A DNA stretch of 64,000 nucleotides, from the NCBI RefSeq assembly GCF_026340655.1, contig NZ_JAPEOZ010000001.1, positions 1,240,001-1,304,000 on the forward strand. The letters are read 5' to 3'. A program made the translations under genes and the position numbers. Below the pieces are notes generated by a model. The model was given only the letters and a program-made list of their open reading frames with translations, searched no databases and was not told where the DNA came from. The stretch is from Streptomyces sp. NBC_01275 (GTDB lineage Bacteria; Actinomycetota; Actinomycetes; Streptomycetales; Streptomycetaceae). This document shows positions 8,989-17,660 of this stretch, piece after piece (positions within the stretch are counted from its first letter, which is position 1; every line of letters begins with the position of its first letter).

Positions 8989-9879
8989 ATGTCCGCCACC
9001 GTCGCCTTCACGGTCCCCTCGGCCCGCGGTCCGCAGCCCGTCACCGTCTCCTACGCGCGCGTGGGCGCCGGGGAGCCGCTGCTCCTGCTGCACGGCATCG
9101 GCCACCACCGGCAGGCCTGGGACCCGGTGGTGGACATCCTCGCCGCGGAGCGCGACGTGATCGCCGTGGACCTGCCCGGCTTCGGCGCGTCCCCCGCCCT
9201 GCCCGACGGCCTCGCCTACGACCTGCCCACGACGGCCGCCGTGTTCGGCGCCCTCTGCGAGACCCTGGAGCTGGACCGCCCGCATGTGGCGGGCAACTCC
9301 CTCGGCGGACTGCTCGCCCTGGAACTCGGCCGGGAGAAGCTCGTACGGTCCGTCACCGCCCTGTCCCCGGCCGGGTTCTGGTCGGAGGCCGAGCGCCGCT
9401 ACGCCTTCGGCGTGCTGCTCGCCATGCGGCAGATCTCCCGTCGGATGCCGGTGCCCCTGGTCGAGCGGCTGGCGAGCACCGCGGCCGGCCGTACGGCCCT
9501 CACCAGCACCATCTACGCCCGCCCGGCCCGCCGTTCACCCGAGGCCGTGGTCGCCGAGACGCTGGCGCTGGCCCGGGCCACCGGGTTCGACCAGACGCTG
9601 CGGGCCGGCGGCGGCATCCGGTTCACCGACGACGTCCCGGACATCCCGGTCACCGTCGGCTGGGGCACCCGGGACTGGCTGCTCGTGCGCCGCCAGGGCG
9701 TCCGGGCCAAGCAGACCATCCCCGGCGCGCGCCTGGTGCGGCTGCCCGGCTGCGGGCACTGCCCGATGAACGACGACCCGGCGCTCGTCGCGCGCGTGAT
9801 CCTCGACGGAAGCCGGGACGCAACCCTGGGCGGAAGCCGCGACGGAAGCCGGGACCGAAGCCTCGACGGCAGCCGCTGA
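8989..9879 (+). CDS. Alpha/beta hydrolase
   Basis: A 296-residue alpha/beta-fold hydrolase of unknown substrate. The nucleophile elbow is GNSLGG (Ser near residue 104), the oxyanion region is LLHGIGHHRQAWDPV, and the catalytic His is near residue 257 (GCGHCPM). The normal domain ends near residue 272. The last 24 or so residues are a repeat-derived tail of Gly-Ser-Arg-Asp units. On the opposite strand this tail abolishes the stop codon of the converging EamA transporter gene. The start ATG at 8989 has a good GAGGAG site upstream. Confidence 0.85.
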   Translation: MSATVAFTVPSARGPQPVTVSYARVGAGEPLLLLHGIGHHRQAWDPVVDILAAERDVIAVDLPGFGASPALPDGLAYDLPTTAAVFGALCETLELDRPHVAGNSLGGLLALELGREKLVRSVTALSPAGFWSEAERRYAFGVLLAMRQISRRMPVPLVERLASTAAGRTALTSTIYARPARRSPEAVVAETLALARATGFDQTLRAGGGIRFTDDVPDIPVTVGWGTRDWLLVRRQGVRAKQTIPGARLVRLPGCGHCPMNDDPALVARVILDGSRDATLGGSRDGSRDRSLDGSR

Positions 9880-10806
9880 GGGACGGCCGCCCGCCGGTTC
9901 GCGCGGGACGCGGGCGAACGCCCCCGCGCCCAGGGCGACTCCGGTCCCCACGAGGGCGCTGCCGAGGGCCTGGGCGGGGCCGTAGGAGCCCGTGCCGACG
10001 AGGGGGGCGGTGCAGGCGGCGGCGACGGGGATGAGACCGGAGAAGAGCGTGGCGCGCTCCGCGCCGATCCGCTGCATGCCCATGTACCAGCACACGAAGC
10101 CGACGACCGTGACGACCGCCGCCTGCCACAGCAGCGCGGCGCTCTCCACGGCGTCCGGCCGCCGCAGCCACGCCCCTCCGTCGAGGAGCAGGCCGGTCCC
10201 GGCGGACTCGACCGCGGCCAGGGCGCACACCGTGGCGGACAGCAGCCGCGGGCCCAGCGGCCGTAGGACGGGCACGGCCAGGACCGCGAATCCGACCTCG
10301 CCGGCCAGCGCGCACACGGAACAGGCGAGGCCCGTGCCGTCCGTACGGCCCCACCCCTGCACGGTGAACGCGCCGAGGGCGACGAGCGACGCCCCGTACA
10401 GGACCGGGCGCCGGGGCCGGCGTCCCTCCAGGAGCGGGACGACGACCGCGACCAGCACCGGCGCGCAGCCCACGAGGACACCGGGGACGGCGGGTTCCGC
10501 GGAGCGCTCGGCGGCCAGCACGGCCAGGTTGAAGCCCACCATCCCGACGGCGGCGAGCAGGGCGAGGCGGGCCCACTGACGGGGCGTGAGCGCACGCAGC
10601 CGGGCCCCGGCTCCCGCACCGGCCAGCGGGACGAGGAGCAGGCAGGCGAGACCGTAGCGCAGGGCCTGACCGCCCGCGTACGGGTAGGCGCCGAGGACGC
10701 TGTTGGCGGTGAAGGACGCCCCGACGAGGACGCAGGCGAGGGCGGCGAGCAGGGAGCCGCGCAGAGAGCCGCGCGGGGTGGTGGTGTTCGTGAGGCCGGC
10801 ATTCAT
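9535..10806 (-). CDS. EamA/DMT-family exporter
   Basis: A drug/metabolite-transporter-family membrane protein with about ten hydrophobic helices and the two EamA repeats. It probably exports an amino acid or small metabolite. The start is ATG 10806, 47 bases from the divergent MocR regulator that probably controls it. The transporter domain ends near residue 300, about position 9900. The frame then stays open for about 115 more codons antisense to the hydrolase, to the first stop at 9535. This tail has no transporter-like character and appears to come from loss of the stop in the repeat at 9800-9880. Confidence 0.82.
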   Translation of the reverse strand: MNAGLTNTTTPRGSLRGSLLAALACVLVGASFTANSVLGAYPYAGGQALRYGLACLLLVPLAGAGAGARLRALTPRQWARLALLAAVGMVGFNLAVLAAERSAEPAVPGVLVGCAPVLVAVVVPLLEGRRPRRPVLYGASLVALGAFTVQGWGRTDGTGLACSVCALAGEVGFAVLAVPVLRPLGPRLLSATVCALAAVESAGTGLLLDGGAWLRRPDAVESAALLWQAAVVTVVGFVCWYMGMQRIGAERATLFSGLIPVAAACTAPLVGTGSYGPAQALGSALVGTGVALGAGAFARVPREPAGGRPSAAAVEASVPASVAASAQGCVPASVEDHARDERRVVVHRAVPAAGQPHQARAGDGLLGPDALAAHEQPVPGAPADGDRDVRDVVGEPDAAAGPQRLVEPGGPGQRQRLGDHGLG

Positions 10807-10853
10807 GACGGCGACGCTAGGGACGGCGGCGGTCCCGTTTAAGGTCCACTTCC

Positions 10854-12293
10854 ATGACGTCGTCGGGGACCAATCCGTCCGCCGCGTGGGAGGTGCTCCT
10901 GCCGGCCGCCTCCGCACCGGCACGCGCGCGTGGCCGCGCCTTGCAGGCCGCGCTGCGCGACGCCGTCCGCTCCGGGCGGCTCGCGCCGGGCACCCGGCTG
11001 CCGTCCAGCCGGGACCTCGCCGCCGACCTCGCCGTGTCGCGCGGACTGGTGACGGAGGCGTACGAGCAGTTGACGGCCGAGGGCTATCTGCGCAGCGGCC
11101 GGGGCGCGGGCACCTGGGTGGGCGGCGCCGTGCGGGCGGCCGCGCCCCGCGCGCGTGACCTCGCTCCGCGCTCCCCCGGCGCCCGGGCCGACTTCGTGCC
11201 GGGGACCCCGGACCTGTCGCTGTTCCCGCGCGCCGCCTGGGCCGCCGCGCAGCGGGCCGTGCTGGCGGAGCTGCCCCACCACGAGCTCGGGTACCCCGAC
11301 CCGCGCGGCCTGCCCCGGCTGCGCACCGCGCTGGCCGAACTGCTCGCCCGCCGCCGGGGCGTGGTCGCCGACCCCGAGCGCCTCCTCGTCGTCTCGGGGG
11401 TGGCCCAGGCGACGGCGCTGCTCGGACTCGCGCTCCACGCGCGCGGGATGCGCACGGTCGGCGTCGAGGATCCCGGGAGTCCCCAGCACAGCACCTTGTA
11501 CGCGGCGGCGGGCGTCACCGCCGTGCCCGTGCAGCTCGACGCCGAGGGGATCGCCGTGGGCGGGCTCCGGTCGTCCGGCGTACGGGCCGTGACGACGACG
11601 CCCGCCCACCAGTTCCCCACCGGGATCGCGTACTCCGCGCGGCGGCGCGCCGAACTGCTCGACTGGGCCCGATCCGTGGACGGTTTCGTCCTGGAGGACG
11701 ACTACGACGGCGACTTCCGCTACGACCGCGCCCCCGTGGGCGCGCTCCAGGGCCTGGACCCGGAGCGGGTGGCCTACACGGGGTCGGTCAGCAAGTCCCT
11801 CGCGCCGGGGCTGCGGCTCGGCTGGCTGCTCGTCCCCGAGGCGCTGGCCGACGAGGTCGTCGAGCGCAAGCGGACCGCCGACCTCGGCCATCCCGCCCTC
11901 GACCAGGCGCTGTTCGCCCGCTTCGTGGAGCGCGGCGACTACGACCGCCAGCTGCGCCGCTGCCAACGGGCGTACCGGGAGCGGCGGGACGCCCTCGTGG
12001 ACGCGCTCGGGGAGCACTTTCCCGGGGCGCGGGCGTCCGGCATCGCGGCGGGTCTGCACGTCATCGCCGAGCTCCCCCGGCGGTACGGCCCACAGCGGCG
12101 GTTCCTCGAGCGGGCGGCCGCGGCCGGTGTGGAGGTGCGGGCGCTCGCGGAGTACGCACACGCGCGTGCCGACCACCCCGCCGAGGAAGAGGAGGACGAA
12201 GACGGCGTGCGGCTCGTCCTCGGGTACGCGCACCTGTCGCCCACACGGATCCGGGACGGCGTACGGCTGATGAGGGAAGCCGCCGGGGTGTGA
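10854..12293 (+). CDS. MocR-type regulator (GntR helix with aminotransferase domain)
   Basis: A 479-residue MocR/PdxR-family protein. Residues 10-85 form a GntR winged helix (TRLPSSRDLAADLAVSRGLVTEAYEQL). The rest is a fold-type I aminotransferase domain, with the PLP-binding Lys near residue 314 (GSVSKSLAPGLRLGWLL). In this family the PLP domain acts as an effector sensor rather than an enzyme. The gene is divergent from the EamA exporter with only 47 bases between the starts, the classic regulator-target layout. The natural inducer is unknown. Confidence 0.9.
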   Translation: MTSSGTNPSAAWEVLLPAASAPARARGRALQAALRDAVRSGRLAPGTRLPSSRDLAADLAVSRGLVTEAYEQLTAEGYLRSGRGAGTWVGGAVRAAAPRARDLAPRSPGARADFVPGTPDLSLFPRAAWAAAQRAVLAELPHHELGYPDPRGLPRLRTALAELLARRRGVVADPERLLVVSGVAQATALLGLALHARGMRTVGVEDPGSPQHSTLYAAAGVTAVPVQLDAEGIAVGGLRSSGVRAVTTTPAHQFPTGIAYSARRRAELLDWARSVDGFVLEDDYDGDFRYDRAPVGALQGLDPERVAYTGSVSKSLAPGLRLGWLLVPEALADEVVERKRTADLGHPALDQALFARFVERGDYDRQLRRCQRAYRERRDALVDALGEHFPGARASGIAAGLHVIAELPRRYGPQRRFLERAAAAGVEVRALAEYAHARADHPAEEEEDEDGVRLVLGYAHLSPTRIRDGVRLMREAAGV

Positions 12294-12454
12294 CGCGCGT
12301 CGGCTCCAGGGAGCGCGGGGCCAGTTGTTCACTTGTGGTTTCCGTGTGCGCTGCGAGGCGCCCGTAGTTGTGGCAGTGCACTCCGGTCAGTGGTGGCAGT
12401 GCGCACCCCGTGCACACCCCCGTGCACACGGTTCCCGTCTCTGGAGGCCCCTTC

Positions 12455-14041
12455 ATGTCACACCGTCCGCTTCCCGGGCGCCGCAGCGTGCTGCGCGGCT
12501 CGCTGGCCGCCTCCGCGGCCCTGACCCTGCCCGCCGCCGTCGGCGCGGCGCCCGCTCTCGCGCTGTCCGGACGGCCCCGGGCGGGCTGGGGTGTGCAGGC
12601 GGGGGACGTGACCTCCGACTCCGGTCTGGTGTGGGTGCGCTCCGACCGTCCGGCCCGGATGATCGTCGAGACGGCGGCCACCGAGTCGTTCCGGGGCGCA
12701 CACCGCCGGCTCGGTCCGCTGCTCGGCGCGGGCACGGACTTCACCGGCACGACCCGGCTGCACGGTCTGCCGGCCGGCGAGCAGATCCACTACCGCGTGC
12801 TGCTCGCCGACCCGGACGACCCGCGCCGCACCGGCGAGCCGGTGACCGGAACCTTCCGCACCGTCCCCGTCGGCCGGCGGCGCGGGGTGCGCTTCCTGTG
12901 GTCCGGGGACCTCGCGGGCCAGGGCTGGGGCATCAACCCGGAGCTCGGCGGCTACCGCATCTACGACGCGATGGCGAAGCTGGACCCCGACTTCTTCCTG
13001 TGCAGCGGCGACAACATCTACGCCGACGGGCCGATCACCGCGACCCAGGCGCTGCCCGACGGAAGCCTGTGGCGCAACGTCACCACCGAGGAGAAGTCCA
13101 AGGTCGCCGAGACCCTGGCCGAGTTCCGCGGCAACTTCCGCTACAACCTGCTCGACGAGAACCTGCGGCGGTTCAACGCCCAGGTGCCGTCGATCATCCA
13201 GTGGGACGACCACGAGGTCCGCAACAACTGGTACCCGGGCGAGGTGATCGCCGACTCCGACGCCCGCTACACCGAGAAGAGCGTCGACGTGCTCGCGGCG
13301 CGGGCCCGGCGGGCGTTCGGCGAGTACTTCCCGATCTCGACGCTGCGGCCGGGCGCGCAGGAGGGCCGCGTCCACCGGGTCATGCGGCACGGGCCGCTGC
13401 TCGACGTGTTCGTGCTGGACATGCGGACGTACCGCAACGCCAACTCGCCCGACGACCAGACGGTGGACCCGCAGGGCATCCTCGGCCGTGAGCAGCTGGA
13501 GTGGCTCAAGCGGGAGCTGTCGCGCTCGCGGGCGGTGTGGAAGGTGATCGCCGCCGACATGCCGATCGGGCTCGTCGTGCCGGACGCCACCGAGGGCAGG
13601 CCGAACGTCGAGGCCGTGGCGCAGGGCGACCCGGGCGCGCCGCTCGGCCGTGAGCTGCAGATCGCGGAGCTGCTGCGGTTCGTCAAGCACCGGCGGATCA
13701 CCGGCACGGTGTGGCTGACGGCCGACGTCCACCACACCTCGGCGCAGCACTACCAGCCGTCGCGGGCCGCCTTCACCGACTTCGAGCCGTTCTGGGAGTT
13801 CGTCTCCGGTCCGCTCAACGCGGGCGCGTTCCCGGCCAGCGCGCTGGACGGCACGTTCGGTCCGGAGCGGGTGTTCGTGAAGGCGCCGACCGCGGCGAAC
13901 GTGTCGCCGGCCGGCGGCTACCAGTTCTTCGGCGAGGTCGACATCGACGGCCACAGCGGGGAGTTGACGGTCCGTCTGCGCGAGCAGGACGGCGCCGTGC
14001 TGTTCACTCAGGTGCTCCAGCCGGGGCGCGTCGGCCAGTAG
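12455..14041 (+). CDS. phoD: PhoD-like alkaline phosphatase/phosphodiesterase
   Basis: A 528-residue metallophosphoesterase of the PhoD family, which releases phosphate from phosphoesters outside the cell. The N-terminus has a twin-arginine signal (PGRRSVLRGSLAASAALTLP) and an Ala-rich cleavage region. An N-terminal PhoD domain is followed by the catalytic domain with SGDNIYADG, QWDDHEVRNNW and ADVHHTSAQ, all expected metal-ligand motifs. The start ATG at 12455 has a GGAGG site nine bases upstream and fits the signal peptide; a longer frame upstream does not. Phosphate regulation is likely from the family, but I did not find a clear PHO box. Confidence 0.92.
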   Translation: MSHRPLPGRRSVLRGSLAASAALTLPAAVGAAPALALSGRPRAGWGVQAGDVTSDSGLVWVRSDRPARMIVETAATESFRGAHRRLGPLLGAGTDFTGTTRLHGLPAGEQIHYRVLLADPDDPRRTGEPVTGTFRTVPVGRRRGVRFLWSGDLAGQGWGINPELGGYRIYDAMAKLDPDFFLCSGDNIYADGPITATQALPDGSLWRNVTTEEKSKVAETLAEFRGNFRYNLLDENLRRFNAQVPSIIQWDDHEVRNNWYPGEVIADSDARYTEKSVDVLAARARRAFGEYFPISTLRPGAQEGRVHRVMRHGPLLDVFVLDMRTYRNANSPDDQTVDPQGILGREQLEWLKRELSRSRAVWKVIAADMPIGLVVPDATEGRPNVEAVAQGDPGAPLGRELQIAELLRFVKHRRITGTVWLTADVHHTSAQHYQPSRAAFTDFEPFWEFVSGPLNAGAFPASALDGTFGPERVFVKAPTAANVSPAGGYQFFGEVDIDGHSGELTVRLREQDGAVLFTQVLQPGRVGQ

Positions 14042-14247
14042 CCGGCGTCCCGTACCCTCGAGTACATGTGCCGCGCACCGGCGTCATCCCCCGGCGCGCG
14101 GCACAGTTGTGCCGCATGTGCACACAGTGATGACGCCTGGCGCACGGCACAGTCGTAGAAGAATTAACAAAACGGGCATAAGTAACCTTTACCCATCAGT
14201 CACAGAGCGTTCGTGATCACGCAACACCGTTCCTCCACAGTGGCCGC

Positions 14248-15663
14248 ATGACTCGAGACATGAACGATGTGACGCGCGCGCGGCGCGGGCGTCCTGTGCA
14301 TCACTGGCGGCGGGACGTGGTGGAGCTGGCCGCGCTGTTCACGGCCGTCGCGGTGGCCGACGCCGTGGCGAACCTGGTGGGGCACGGACCCGACGGGCCC
14401 GCGCTGCTGGCGGTGTCCGCGGCCCTCCTCGTCGCCACGGCCGGTTTCCACACGTGGTGGGCACGCCGCCACGGTCACGCGCCGCCGACGAGCGATACCG
14501 ACGCCCGGCCGCCCTCCGCCGAGGAGCAGGCCGGGCTCCCCGCCGGGGTCGCCGAGGAGAGCGCCCTGTGGCGGATGCGGACGACGGTGAAGGACGCGCC
14601 GGGCTCGCTGGCGGCGCTCTGCGCGGCGCTGGCCGGCCACCGGGTGGACATCCTGAGCCTGCAGACGCACCCGTTGGGCGAGGACACGGTGGACGAGTTC
14701 CTGCTGCGCGCCCCGGGCCCGCTCGCGGCGGCCGAGATCACCCGGGCCGTCGCGCTGGCGGGCGGCTCCGGCACCTGGATCGAGCGGGCCGACGCGCACG
14801 ACCTGGTGGACGCGCCGACCCGGGTCCTGGGCCTGGCCACCCGCACCGCGCTGGACGCGGCGGAACTGCCGCTCGCGCTGCGGCAGTTGCTGGGCCGGTG
14901 CACGATCCGCTCGCTGCCCGCCTCGCCCGCGGGCGGCGGCCGGGGCCCGGCGGGCGTGCCCGTGGAAGGGGTGCTGGAGGACACCGTGATGCGCCTGCGG
15001 GCGCCGGAAGGCGGAGTGATCACCGTGGAGCGGCCGTACCTGCCGTTCACCCCGACCGAGTTCGCACGCGCGCGTGCCCTGGTGGAGCTGGACGCCCGGC
15101 TCGGCCCCCGCGTCCCGCGCGGCCAGGACGTGCTGACGCTGCCGGAGGGCAACGCGATCACCGTGCGCCGCGCCGACACCGGCGACCTGGAGGCGGCCAA
15201 GGCGATGCACGAGCGGTGCTCGCCGCGCACGCTCGGGATGCGCTACCACGGGCCGGTCGGCGACGCGGACCGCTATCTCAACCACCTGCTCAGCCCGCGC
15301 TTCGGCCGCACCCTCGCCGTGCAGACCCCGTCGGGCCGCATCGTCGGCCTCGGCCATCTGCTGTGGGACGGCGACGAGACGGAGGTCGCACTGCTCGTCG
15401 AGGACCAGTGGCAGCGCCGCGGCGTCGGCGCCGAACTCCTCGGCCGGCTGGTGGCGATGGCCGTCGAGGCGGGCTGCGCGAGCGTGTACGCCGTGACACA
15501 GGCCTCCAACACCGGCATGGTCGCCGCCATGCGCGGCCTCGGCCTGCCCCTCGACTACCAGATCGAGGAGGGCACCCTCGTCATCACCGCCCGCCTGGAG
15601 ACGGCGGCCGCCGGAGCGCGAGTGCCGTCCGAGCAGCTCGGGGAGCGCGTCGCGCGCGACTGA
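14248..15663 (+). CDS. Membrane-anchored ACT-GNAT fusion protein
   Basis: A 471-residue three-part protein. Residues 20-75 hold two membrane segments. Residues 105-180 match an ACT small-molecule-binding domain (MRTTVKDAPGSLAALCAALAGHRVDILSLQT). Residues 300-450 form a GNAT acetyltransferase with the acetyl-CoA loop QRRGVGAELLGRL. The middle part (about 180-290) looks ACT-like but weaker. An amino acid-responsive acetyltransferase at the membrane is a fair inference, as in bacterial amino acid-regulated lysine acetyltransferases. The substrate is unknown. A hairpin terminator follows the gene. Confidence 0.8.
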   Translation: MTRDMNDVTRARRGRPVHHWRRDVVELAALFTAVAVADAVANLVGHGPDGPALLAVSAALLVATAGFHTWWARRHGHAPPTSDTDARPPSAEEQAGLPAGVAEESALWRMRTTVKDAPGSLAALCAALAGHRVDILSLQTHPLGEDTVDEFLLRAPGPLAAAEITRAVALAGGSGTWIERADAHDLVDAPTRVLGLATRTALDAAELPLALRQLLGRCTIRSLPASPAGGGRGPAGVPVEGVLEDTVMRLRAPEGGVITVERPYLPFTPTEFARARALVELDARLGPRVPRGQDVLTLPEGNAITVRRADTGDLEAAKAMHERCSPRTLGMRYHGPVGDADRYLNHLLSPRFGRTLAVQTPSGRIVGLGHLLWDGDETEVALLVEDQWQRRGVGAELLGRLVAMAVEAGCASVYAVTQASNTGMVAAMRGLGLPLDYQIEEGTLVITARLETAAAGARVPSEQLGERVARD

Positions 15664-15681
15664 CGTACGACGACAGGGAAC

Positions 15682-15708
15682 GGCCCGGCGGCACGACACC
15701 GCCGGGCC
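15682..15708 (+). terminator. Terminator hairpin after the ACT-GNAT gene
   Basis: A perfect 10-base stem (GGCCCGGCGG with its complement, loop of seven) lies 19 bases after the stop codon, as expected for a GC-rich actinobacterial terminator. Confidence 0.75.
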
Positions 15709-15732
15709 GCCTTCGTACGGTCGCCCGGCGGG

Positions 15733-15890
15733 TCTGCCGTCATACGGCGGCCTACGGTCGTACAGCGGATCTACCGTCATACGGCGGCCTACCGTCATAC
15801 GGCGGATCTACGGTCGTACGGCGGACCTACGGTCGTACGGCGGACCTACGGTCATAGGGCGGCCTACGGTCGTACGGCGGCGGCTCCGCG
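15733..15890. repeat. 18-19 base tandem repeat with internal palindromes
   Basis: About eight copies of a unit close to CTACSGTCRTACGGCGGM. Each unit holds a small inverted repeat (CCGTcatACGG type). The right end of the array encodes the last residues and the stop codon of the PLP lyase on the minus strand. Confidence 0.85.
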
Positions 15891-17084
15891 TTCGAGCCGG
15901 GGAACCGTTCCTCCCCCGCCGAGCGCCTGCCGCAGATCCCCCCACAGATCCTCGACGTCCTCCAGCCCCACCGACAGCCGCAGCAGCCGGTCGCTCACCC
16001 CGGAGCCCCGCCGTGCCGTCGCCTCCACGATGCGGTGGCTGATGGACGCCGGGTGCTGGATGAGCGTGTCGACGCTGCCGAGGCTCACGGCCGGGGTGAT
16101 CAGCCGGACGCCGGCGATCACCTCGTGCGGGTCGCCGTGCACCTCGAAGGCGATCATCGCGCCGCCGATGCGCGGATAGTGGACCCGGGCGACGCGCGGG
16201 TCGGCGGCCAGCCGGCGGGCCAGCTCGGCGGCGTTCGCGGAGGCGGCCCGCACCCGCACCGGAAGCGTGGACAGGCCGCGCAGCAGCAGATAGCCGGCGA
16301 GCGGATGCAGTACGCCGCCGGTGGCGAACCGTATCTGCCGCAGCCGCCCCGCGAACTCCTCGTCGCAGGCCACCACCCCCGCCAGCACGTCCCCGTGGCC
16401 GCCGAGGTACTTGGTGGCGCTGTGCAGCACGAGCCGCGCGCCCTGCTCGGCCGGACGTTGCAGCACCGGGGTGGCGAAGGTGTTGTCGGCGAGCAGCGGC
16501 ACCGAGCCGCAGGCGTGGGCGACGGCCCGCAGATCGACCTCGGCGAGGGTCGGGTTGGCCGGCGACTCGACCATGACCAGCCCGGTGTCGGGGCGCAGCG
16601 CGTCCGCGATCCCGGCCGGGTCGGTCCAGGTGACCTCGGACCCGAGCAGTCCGGCGGTCAGCAGATGGTCGCTACAGCCGTAGAGGGGGCGTACGGCGAC
16701 GACGTGCCGCAGGCCCGTCGAGGCGCGGGCGAGCAGCACCGCGCTCAGCGCCGCCATGCCGCTGGCGAAGGCGACCGCGCTCTCGGCGCCTTCCAGGCGG
16801 GCGAGGGCCGTCTCGAAGCGGGCGACCGTCGGATTGCCGAGCCGTCCGTAGACGGGCGGGCCGTCCGGCTCCGTGCCGGTGGCGGCGAACGCGTCGATGC
16901 GGGCGGCCTCGGCGCGGCTGTCGTACGAGGGATAGGTGGTGGACAGATCGATCGGCGGGGCGTGCAGGCCCTGCCGGGCCAGGTCGTCCCGCCCGGCGTG
17001 CACGGCCTCGGTGGCCAGGGCGCGGGGCGCTGCGGAGGTCCGTACGTCGTCGGGTGCGTGCGTGCTCGCTGCGGCTGAGTCCAT
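15864..17084 (-). CDS. Cys/Met-metabolism PLP enzyme (gamma-lyase family)
   Basis: A 406-residue fold-type I PLP enzyme of the cystathionine gamma-synthase/gamma-lyase/methionine gamma-lyase family. The substrate region has VYGRLGNPT, and the PLP Lys is near residue 225 (HSATKYLGGHGDVLAG). The C-terminal third looks shortened: VARVHYPRIGGAMIAFEV lacks the roughly 20-residue HP...AKRQM segment common in the family. The stop codon lies inside a tandem repeat. ATG 17084 is preferred over 17102. It is divergent from an Lrp regulator 60 bases away, as for methionine gamma-lyase genes, but the exact substrate is uncertain. Confidence 0.82.
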   Translation of the reverse strand: MDSAAASTHAPDDVRTSAAPRALATEAVHAGRDDLARQGLHAPPIDLSTTYPSYDSRAEAARIDAFAATGTEPDGPPVYGRLGNPTVARFETALARLEGAESAVAFASGMAALSAVLLARASTGLRHVVAVRPLYGCSDHLLTAGLLGSEVTWTDPAGIADALRPDTGLVMVESPANPTLAEVDLRAVAHACGSVPLLADNTFATPVLQRPAEQGARLVLHSATKYLGGHGDVLAGVVACDEEFAGRLRQIRFATGGVLHPLAGYLLLRGLSTLPVRVRAASANAAELARRLAADPRVARVHYPRIGGAMIAFEVHGDPHEVIAGVRLITPAVSLGSVDTLIQHPASISHRIVEATARRGSGVSDRLLRLSVGLEDVEDLWGDLRQALGGGGTVPRLERGAAAVRP

Positions 17085-17144
17085 GGACCGCAGAGTGAAC
17101 ATCGAACGGGTTACAGGAATCGAACACCGTGCTACGTTCGGCCG

Positions 17145-17636
17145 ATGGCCGAATCTGTCGTACTGGACCCGGTGGACCTCCAGCTGCTGCGGCTGCTGCA
17201 GAACGACGCCCGGACCACCTACCGCGACCTCGCGGCGCAGATCGGCGTCGCGCCGTCGACCTGCCTGGACCGGGTCACGCGGCTGCGCCGCTCCGGCGTG
17301 ATCCTCGGTCATCAGCTGCGGCTGGATCCGGCCAAACTGGGGCGGGGCTTGCAGGCGTTGCTGTCGGTGCAGGTCAGACCGCACCGGCGGGAGCTGGTGG
17401 GGCCGTTCGTGGAGCGGATCCGGGCGCTGCCGGAGGCGCTGACCGTCTTCCACCTCACCGGCCCCGACGACTACCTGGTGCATGTCGCGGTGGCGGACAT
17501 GGCCGATCTGCAACGGCTGGTCCTCGACGAGTTCACGGCACGACGGGAGGTGGCCCGGGTGGAGACGCGGCTGATCTTCCAGCGCTGGGACTGCGGCCCG
17601 CTCCTGCCGGCGGCGAACACCTCCCCAACGCCGTGA
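17145..17636 (+). CDS. Lrp/AsnC-family regulator
   Basis: A 163-residue Lrp-type regulator with an N-terminal helix-turn-helix (LQLLRLLQNDARTTYRDLAAQIGVAPSTCLDRVTRL) and a C-terminal RAM/AsnC ligand domain (residues 70-150). It is divergent from the sulfur-amino-acid PLP enzyme with a 60-base intergenic gap, so it most likely controls that gene in response to an amino acid. It ends 24 bases before the DUF885 gene. Confidence 0.9.
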   Translation: MAESVVLDPVDLQLLRLLQNDARTTYRDLAAQIGVAPSTCLDRVTRLRRSGVILGHQLRLDPAKLGRGLQALLSVQVRPHRRELVGPFVERIRALPEALTVFHLTGPDDYLVHVAVADMADLQRLVLDEFTARREVARVETRLIFQRWDCGPLLPAANTSPTP

Positions 17637-17660
17637 CGTCCGCCGCCGTCCCGGTGGAGG

